This document shows positions 59,623-64,000 of a stretch of DNA of 64,000 bases, piece by piece. The stretch is from contig NZ_RKHJ01000001.1 of assembly GCF_003752465.1 (NCBI RefSeq), forward strand, positions 682,001 to 746,000. The letters run 5' to 3'. How positions within the stretch are numbered: position 1 is the stretch's first letter; each line of letters opens with the position of its first letter. A program made the translations under genes and the position numbers. This DNA comes from Agrococcus jenensis. GTDB taxonomy: Bacteria > Actinomycetota > Actinomycetes > Actinomycetales > Microbacteriaceae. The notes beneath the pieces were generated by a model, which searched no databases, was not told the DNA's origin, and was given only the letters and a program-made list of their open reading frames with translations.

Positions 59623-60981
59623 ATGTCCGTCCGCCGCGCCCCCGACGCGAGCTCGCTGCGCGCCGACCTGGTGCTGGCCGTGGCGCTCGCGCTCATCGGC
59701 TGCGTCATGGTGGCGCTCAGCGCCATGACCGGCCTGCAGTTCGCCGACGTGCCGATCTGGGCGCCGCTGCTCGCCGCGGTCCTGCTGCCGGCGCCGCTCG
59801 TGCTGCGCCGCGTGCATCCGCTGCCGGTGTCGATCGCGCAGATCGTCATCTACATCGTGGCCGGCGAGGCGGCGGTGCTCGAGCTCTACGCCTCGCAGGT
59901 GAGCCTCTTCATGGGCTTCTACTCGATCGGCGCATGGGATGCCGACCGCCGCAGGGCGTTCTGGTCGCGGCTGGTCATCGTCATCGCGATGGCGGTCTGG
60001 CTCGCCTCGTCGGCAGTCCGCGGCTTCTTCGACCCCGAGACGGGCGAGCGCGGGGTGTCGGCGTTCTTCGCCTTCCTGGTCATCCAGATCGTCATCAACG
60101 CCGCCTACTTCGGCGCCGGCTGGGTCTTCGGCGACAGGGCGTGGCGCAGCGCCGTGGAGCGCGAGGCGCTCGACGCCGCTCACGCCGAGATCCAGGCGCA
60201 GCAGGATCGGCTCGCCGAGCAGGCGGTCTCGCTCGAGCGGCTCCGCATCGCGCGCGAGCTGCACGACGTCGTGGCGCACCACGTCTCGGCGATGGGCGTG
60301 CAGGCAGGTGCCGCCCGGCGAGTGCTCGACCGCGACCCGGTGAAGGCGGCGGATGCGCTGCGGCACGTCGAGCAGTCGGCGCGCGACGCGATCGGCGAGC
60401 TGCGCTCGCTCGTGGTGACGCTGCGCTCTGAGGACGACGGCACGTCGGCGGCCCCCGAGCTGGCTGCGCTGCCCGCGCTCATCGAGTCGGCGCGCGAGAG
60501 CGGGCAGCGGATCGAGCTGCAGTCGATCGGCACCCCGCGGCCCGTGACGTCGATGGTCGGCCTCACGGTCTACCGCATCGTGCAGGAGGCGCTCACGAAC
60601 TCGCGCAAGCACGCCGGTCCGGTGGCGCGGGTCGACGTGCGGCTGCGCTACCTCGATGACGAGATCGAGGTCGAGGTGACCGACGACGGCCGCGGCGGCG
60701 CCGCCGGGACGCACGGCGCCGGCGCTGGCCTCATGGGCATGCGCGAGCGCGTCGCCGCGCTCGGCGGATCGCTCGAGGTAGGGCCGCGATCCCGCGGCGG
60801 ATGGCTCGTGCGGGCGCGCGTGCCGAGCCCCGGCCCGGCACGGGCCGACGAGGCGACGCTGGGGTTCGCCGACGAGGCATCAGCCTCCGCTGGCGAGCCG
60901 GCGGCCACCGCCGGCGTCGAGGCCCCCGCCAGCGCCGCACCCGCCGACGCGCCCACGAGCGCCGACGCATCCGCCCGTTGA
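59623..60981 (+). CDS. Sensor histidine kinase (HisKA_3/NarL-type)
   Basis: A 452-residue membrane kinase: five to six membrane segments in residues 13-170, a coiled linker, dimerisation region with phospho-acceptor H214 in RIARELHDVVAHHVSAMG, then an ATPase domain (IVQEALTNSRKHAG, VTDDGRGG, GLMGMRERVAALGG). The last 75 residues are an Ala/Pro-rich extension not needed for catalysis. TACGCT (59610-59615) 7 nt before the ATG suggests a leaderless start. The cognate regulator is probably the NarL-type gene at 62891. Confidence 0.88.
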   Translation: MSVRRAPDASSLRADLVLAVALALIGCVMVALSAMTGLQFADVPIWAPLLAAVLLPAPLVLRRVHPLPVSIAQIVIYIVAGEAAVLELYASQVSLFMGFYSIGAWDADRRRAFWSRLVIVIAMAVWLASSAVRGFFDPETGERGVSAFFAFLVIQIVINAAYFGAGWVFGDRAWRSAVEREALDAAHAEIQAQQDRLAEQAVSLERLRIARELHDVVAHHVSAMGVQAGAARRVLDRDPVKAADALRHVEQSARDAIGELRSLVVTLRSEDDGTSAAPELAALPALIESARESGQRIELQSIGTPRPVTSMVGLTVYRIVQEALTNSRKHAGPVARVDVRLRYLDDEIEVEVTDDGRGGAAGTHGAGAGLMGMRERVAALGGSLEVGPRSRGGWLVRARVPSPGPARADEATLGFADEASASAGEPAATAGVEAPASAAPADAPTSADASAR

Positions 60982-61025
60982 GGGTCTGCGTCCGAGTGCA
61001 GGGCCACTCGGACGCGGACGCTCAA
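60978..61025. terminator. Bidirectional hairpin, dispersed type C, copy 2
   Basis: 21-bp stem with two mismatches around a CAGGGC loop; shares GCGTCCGAGTGCAGGGC with the hairpin at 51535. It overlaps the last bases of the kinase gene and lies 10 nt before the end of the convergent cell-wall-binding gene. Confidence 0.78.
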
Positions 61026-61035
61026 GAGCCGGAGG

Positions 61036-62742
61036 TCAGGGGCAGCGGGTGTACGCGGCGGTCGCCTCGCTGAGCGTGGGCAGGCCGCCCAGGATCAGCA
61101 CCTCGTCGGCGCCAGAGCCGAGGAGCGTGCTGCGGCTCACGGCCGGCAGGCACTCGCGTCGGGCGAGCAGCATCGGCGCGCCCTCGGCCCCCGCCGCGGC
61201 CGCGCCGGCCAGCGCGTCGGGGAAGTCCGTGCCGCTCGCGATGTAGACGGTGCGCACCTCGTCGAAGACGTCGGCGAGCTGCGCCGCGGTCGCGAAGCGG
61301 TCGGCCCCGGCGTAGCGGACCACGCTCGGCACGGCAGCCGAGAGCCCGTTCGCGACCCCCGTCGAGACCGAGGTGCCGTCGCCGACGATCCCCGCCCAGT
61401 CGACGCCGAGCCCCTGCAGCGTCGCGCGCGTGGCCGCATCGAGCGAGCCGCTGCCGCCGTCGACCAGCAGCACCGGCCCGCCGCGGAACGCCGCAGCGGG
61501 GCCTGCGGCCAACGCATCCGGGAACGTCAGCCCCGTCGCGACGAACGCCGCATCCGCCGAGTCGAAGGCGTGCTCGGCGACCAGCCTGCTCGTGTGGAAG
61601 CGGTCGGTGCCGCCCAGCCGCAGCACCGCTCGGGCGGGCGCGAGCGCACGCACCGCATCCTCGACCGCTACCGACACCGAGGGCGCGCCGCCGACGATGA
61701 CGACCTCCGCCGGGTTCAGGCGCTGGATCTCGGCCAGCACGGCCGGCATGGCCGAGCCTCGCGGCGTCAGCAGCACCGGTCCGCCGGCGTGCGCGGCCGC
61801 CGGCCCCGCAGCGAGGCCGTCCGGGAAGTTCTCGCCGCTCGCGAGGTAGACCACCGGCGCACCCGTCGGGAACGTGCGGCGCGAGATCTCGACCGACGTC
61901 GCATACCGGTCGGCGCCGGCGATGCGCTGCGCGCTCGGCAGCGGCTCGGTCGGGTCGCCGAACCAGTCGGTCCAGATACGCCAGGTGTTGCGGTTGCCGT
62001 AGGCGGAGCACGAGTCGCCCGTGCCGTAGAGGTTCGCGAGCGCCGCCGCGTTGGGCTGGTAGGGCGTGTAGTTGTAGAGCCCCGCCGTGGCGAGGTTGCG
62101 GATGAGCACCGGGCTCGAGCCGCACGCCACCTCCGTGTCGTAGCGGATCTGGTTCACGACGCCGGCGCGGTGGTTGTAGCGCTCGGGGTGCGCCGCGTAG
62201 CGCTGGAACTGCCGGGCGCCGTAGTAGACCTGGTAGAAGAATCCGGCGACGCTGGCATCGCACGGCGCGGTGTCGGGGCAGCCGAAACCGGTCGCCTTCT
62301 CGTAGCGGGACGCGCTCGGCGACGGGTGGGTGATGAGCGTCTGCTCCTTCTGCAGCAGCACCAGCAGGAATCGCTGCGAGATGTCGCAGGCCTGGCCGAC
62401 GCGCGCGATGATGCTCGCGGCCGACTCGTCCGCCCTCCCCGTCATCGCCCCGCAGTAGGCGTCCGCGGGAATCGACGGGGTCTTCTGGCGGTAGGTGTCG
62501 AGGCACGTGTACCCGGCCGTGCAGCCCGCGTGCTTGGCGTCGATGAACGCCTGCACCTGCGCGGCCGTCATCGCGCCACCGTCGTAGAACTGCTCGTCGG
62601 AGACGAGGTAGCCGGCTTCGAAGTCGGCCGCCACCGCGGCCGTGGCGCTGCCACCGGTGCCTGCGGGCGGGGTGACCGTCAGCAGACCGGCGACGAGCGC
62701 GGTGAGGGCCGCGGCAGCGACAAGACGAGGGCGAAGGCGCAT
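61036..62742 (-). CDS. Secreted cell-wall-binding-repeat (CWB2) protein
   Basis: A 568-residue protein: Sec signal peptide (1-38, cleavage near ATAAVA), an N-terminal domain of about 240 residues with several Cys (FLLVLLQKEQTLITHPSPSA, then VYYGARQFQRYAAHPERYNH) common in secreted actinobacterial proteins, then three CWB2-type repeats starting RIAGADRYATSVEISRRTF, RLGGTDRFHTSRLVAEHAF and RYAGADRFATAAQLADVF. CWB2 triplets bind secondary wall polymers. No catalytic motif is certain in the N-terminal domain. It lies between the two-component genes on the opposite strand. Confidence 0.85.
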   Translation of the reverse strand: MRLRPRLVAAAALTALVAGLLTVTPPAGTGGSATAAVAADFEAGYLVSDEQFYDGGAMTAAQVQAFIDAKHAGCTAGYTCLDTYRQKTPSIPADAYCGAMTGRADESAASIIARVGQACDISQRFLLVLLQKEQTLITHPSPSASRYEKATGFGCPDTAPCDASVAGFFYQVYYGARQFQRYAAHPERYNHRAGVVNQIRYDTEVACGSSPVLIRNLATAGLYNYTPYQPNAAALANLYGTGDSCSAYGNRNTWRIWTDWFGDPTEPLPSAQRIAGADRYATSVEISRRTFPTGAPVVYLASGENFPDGLAAGPAAAHAGGPVLLTPRGSAMPAVLAEIQRLNPAEVVIVGGAPSVSVAVEDAVRALAPARAVLRLGGTDRFHTSRLVAEHAFDSADAAFVATGLTFPDALAAGPAAAFRGGPVLLVDGGSGSLDAATRATLQGLGVDWAGIVGDGTSVSTGVANGLSAAVPSVVRYAGADRFATAAQLADVFDEVRTVYIASGTDFPDALAGAAAAGAEGAPMLLARRECLPAVSRSTLLGSGADEVLILGGLPTLSEATAAYTRCP

Positions 62743-62890
62743 CGGCGGGCCGTTCGTTCGGGCGCAAGCTTCGGGCGTTCACGCATGAGGAAGTTGCTTT
62801 CAGCATATGTGCGCACTCGGCAGGCGTCGAGGGATCGGTCGGGGTACGCGGCGCCTGACCCGCGGTCGCCGCGCCGGTAGCGTGGGGCGC

Positions 62891-63580
62891 GTGACGCGCA
62901 TCCTGCTGGTGGACGACCAGGCGCTCGTGCGCGCCGGCTTCGAGACGATCCTCTCGAGCGAGCCCGGGTTCGACGTGGTCGGCCAGGCGAAGGACGGCGC
63001 CGAAGGCGTGCGCCTCGCCGCCGAGCTGCAGCCCGACGTGATCTGCATGGACGTGCAGATGCCCGTGATGGATGGGCTCGAGGCGACCCGGGCGATCTGC
63101 GCCGCGGACGGCCACGCCGCGGTGCTCATGCTGACGACCTTCGATCGCGACGACTTCCTGTTCGACGCGCTCTCGGCCGGCGCCTCCGGCTTCCTCCTCA
63201 AGACGGCCGAGCCCGAGCAGCTCATCGACGCCGTGCACGCGCTCGCGCGCGGCGACGCGCTGCTCTCGCCGGAGGTGACCCGTCGCGTCATCGAGCGCTT
63301 CGCCGGCGCGACGGGCTCGACGGATGCCGCGGTGACGACGGGCGAGATGCTCGCCGCTCCCCCGAGCCCGGTGCTCGTCGACCTCACCGATCGCGAGCGC
63401 GAGACGCTGCTGCTGCTCGCGCGCGGGCGCTCGAACGCCGAGATCGCGCGCGAGCTGTTCGTCGGCGAGGCGACCGTGAAGACGCACGTGTCGAACGTGC
63501 TGCTCAAGCTCGGCATCCGCGACCGCATCCACGCCGTCATCTGGGCGTACGAGCACGGTGTGGTCGCGCCCCGTGGCTGA
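62891..63580 (+). CDS. NarL/FixJ-type response regulator
   Basis: A 229-residue regulator: receiver domain (1-120) with acidic pocket DD at 8-9 and phospho-acceptor D54 in ICMDVQMPVMDG, then a LuxR-type HTH (about 162-225: LTDRERETLLLLARGRSNAE, LFVGEATVKTHVSNVLLKLG). TAGCGT (62878-62883) lies 7 nt before the GTG start, a leaderless arrangement. Likely partner: the histidine kinase at 59623. Its stop overlaps the next gene. Confidence 0.9.
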   Translation: MTRILLVDDQALVRAGFETILSSEPGFDVVGQAKDGAEGVRLAAELQPDVICMDVQMPVMDGLEATRAICAADGHAAVLMLTTFDRDDFLFDALSAGASGFLLKTAEPEQLIDAVHALARGDALLSPEVTRRVIERFAGATGSTDAAVTTGEMLAAPPSPVLVDLTDRERETLLLLARGRSNAEIARELFVGEATVKTHVSNVLLKLGIRDRIHAVIWAYEHGVVAPRG

Positions 63581-63956
63581 GCCGGTCCGTGCGCGTGCGC
63601 CGCAGCCGCGCACGCGGCGCATCCCCGCGGTGGCGGTCGCGTGGTTCGCGCTCTCGGCGGCCGGCCTCGTCGGCACGTGGTGGTACAACATCGCGTTCTT
63701 CGCCGACCCGGGCGGGCTCGGCTACCTCGAGGGATGGTTCGCGAACGCCGCGAGCGCGTCAGCATCGATCGACCTGCTCGTCGTCGCCGTCGCGGCCTCG
63801 ATCTTCATGATCGTGGAGGGCGCTCGGCTCGGATGGGCGCGGTGGGTGTGGGTGCTCGTCGTGCTGGGTGCGGTCATCGCGATCGCCTTCGCCTTCCCGC
63901 TCTTCCTCGGGATGCGCGCGGTCGCGCTGCACCGTCGCGCGTCGCCAGAGCGCTGA
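63573..63956 (+). CDS. DUF2834 family membrane protein
   Basis: A 127-residue protein with three hydrophobic segments (about 18-38, 64-82 and 90-115), TWWYNIAFFADPGG in the first loop and FAFPLFLGMRAVAL at the end, matching DUF2834. Its GTG lies 8 nt inside the response-regulator gene (GTGGCTGA), so translation is coupled. Function unknown. Confidence 0.75.
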   Translation: MAEPVRARAPQPRTRRIPAVAVAWFALSAAGLVGTWWYNIAFFADPGGLGYLEGWFANAASASASIDLLVVAVAASIFMIVEGARLGWARWVWVLVVLGAVIAIAFAFPLFLGMRAVALHRRASPER

Positions 63957-63973
63957 CCCGGTCGCACCGCCGA

Positions 63974-64000
63974 TCAGGTCGGCTCGACGCGCTGCGCCAG
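63974..64000 (-). CDS. Possible C-terminal end of a minus-strand gene (partial)
   Basis: Reading the minus strand from the window edge gives LAQRVEPT then a TGA at 63976-63974. It converges with the DUF2834 gene. Too short to identify. Confidence 0.25.
   Translation of the reverse strand: MAQRVEPT

Overview
The window is a high-GC chromosomal segment from an actinobacterium, most likely a member of the Microbacteriaceae (Agrococcus-like). This is inferred from very high third-position GC, DUF222/HNH and cell-wall-binding-repeat proteins, F420-type oxidoreductases, GPP34 and DUF6421 proteins, and many starts lying 5-8 nt downstream of a TANNNT -10 box (leaderless messages). No rRNA, tRNA, CRISPR array or complete insertion sequence was seen.

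Layout. 1-26.8 kb is mostly housekeeping: the tip of an AEC-type transporter, pyrE, a DinB/MDMPI-like protein, xthA with two small membrane proteins, DUF6421, several SDR/NmrA-like enzymes, two Ddn-type F420 enzymes, a DHFR-like reductase, a Ski2-like helicase, an M18 aminopeptidase, a glycosyltransferase, DNA alkylation repair, a CDF transporter coupled to a one-lobed binding lipoprotein, two regulators (MerR and a small XRE), a GPP34 protein and an amino-acid permease. 26.9-27.8 kb is an orphan gene. A SulP transporter and a divergent MerR regulator follow. 29.8-37.1 kb is an accessory island on the minus strand: a membrane-anchored or lipoprotein ORF, two membrane proteins, two proteins of unknown function, a VirD4/TraG-like ATPase and a frame-damaged last gene. 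It has no relaxase or mating-pore genes. It abuts an ornithine cyclodeaminase gene with an atypical N-terminus. 38.2-42.7 kb is a second accessory block: a dispersed repeat, a Vsr endonuclease, a C5 DNA methyltransferase, a DHH-like protein and a likely PD-(D/E)XK nuclease with a SHOCT tail. 42.8-45.6 kb is a complete methionine ABC importer (metN-metI-metQ) with a strong terminator, then a DUF222/HNH protein and an MFS exporter. 48.8-59.3 kb is an envelope-lipoprotein region with five paralogous 'TQNG' lipoproteins, DUF305 and DUF6153 proteins, and an operon of an ECF sigma factor, a membrane anti-sigma-like protein and a lipoprotein. 59.6-64 kb holds a histidine kinase and its likely response regulator on either side of a secreted cell-wall-binding-repeat protein, then a DUF2834 protein.

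Themes. Three TQNG lipoprotein genes carry GTGACC-N13-GGACATG 43-47 nt before their starts, and the ECF sigma gene carries GTAACC-N14-GGACAAT. This suggests one local sigma regulon controlling surface lipoproteins. Four 63-bp palindromic elements of identical length but two covarying sequence types are scattered through the first 15 kb. A second hairpin type sits between two convergent gene pairs. Three GTCAAG-N4-CTTGAC operators spaced by 17 and 34 bp cover the promoter of a membrane-protein/XRE operon. All function calls are from reading the sequence; no database search was possible.
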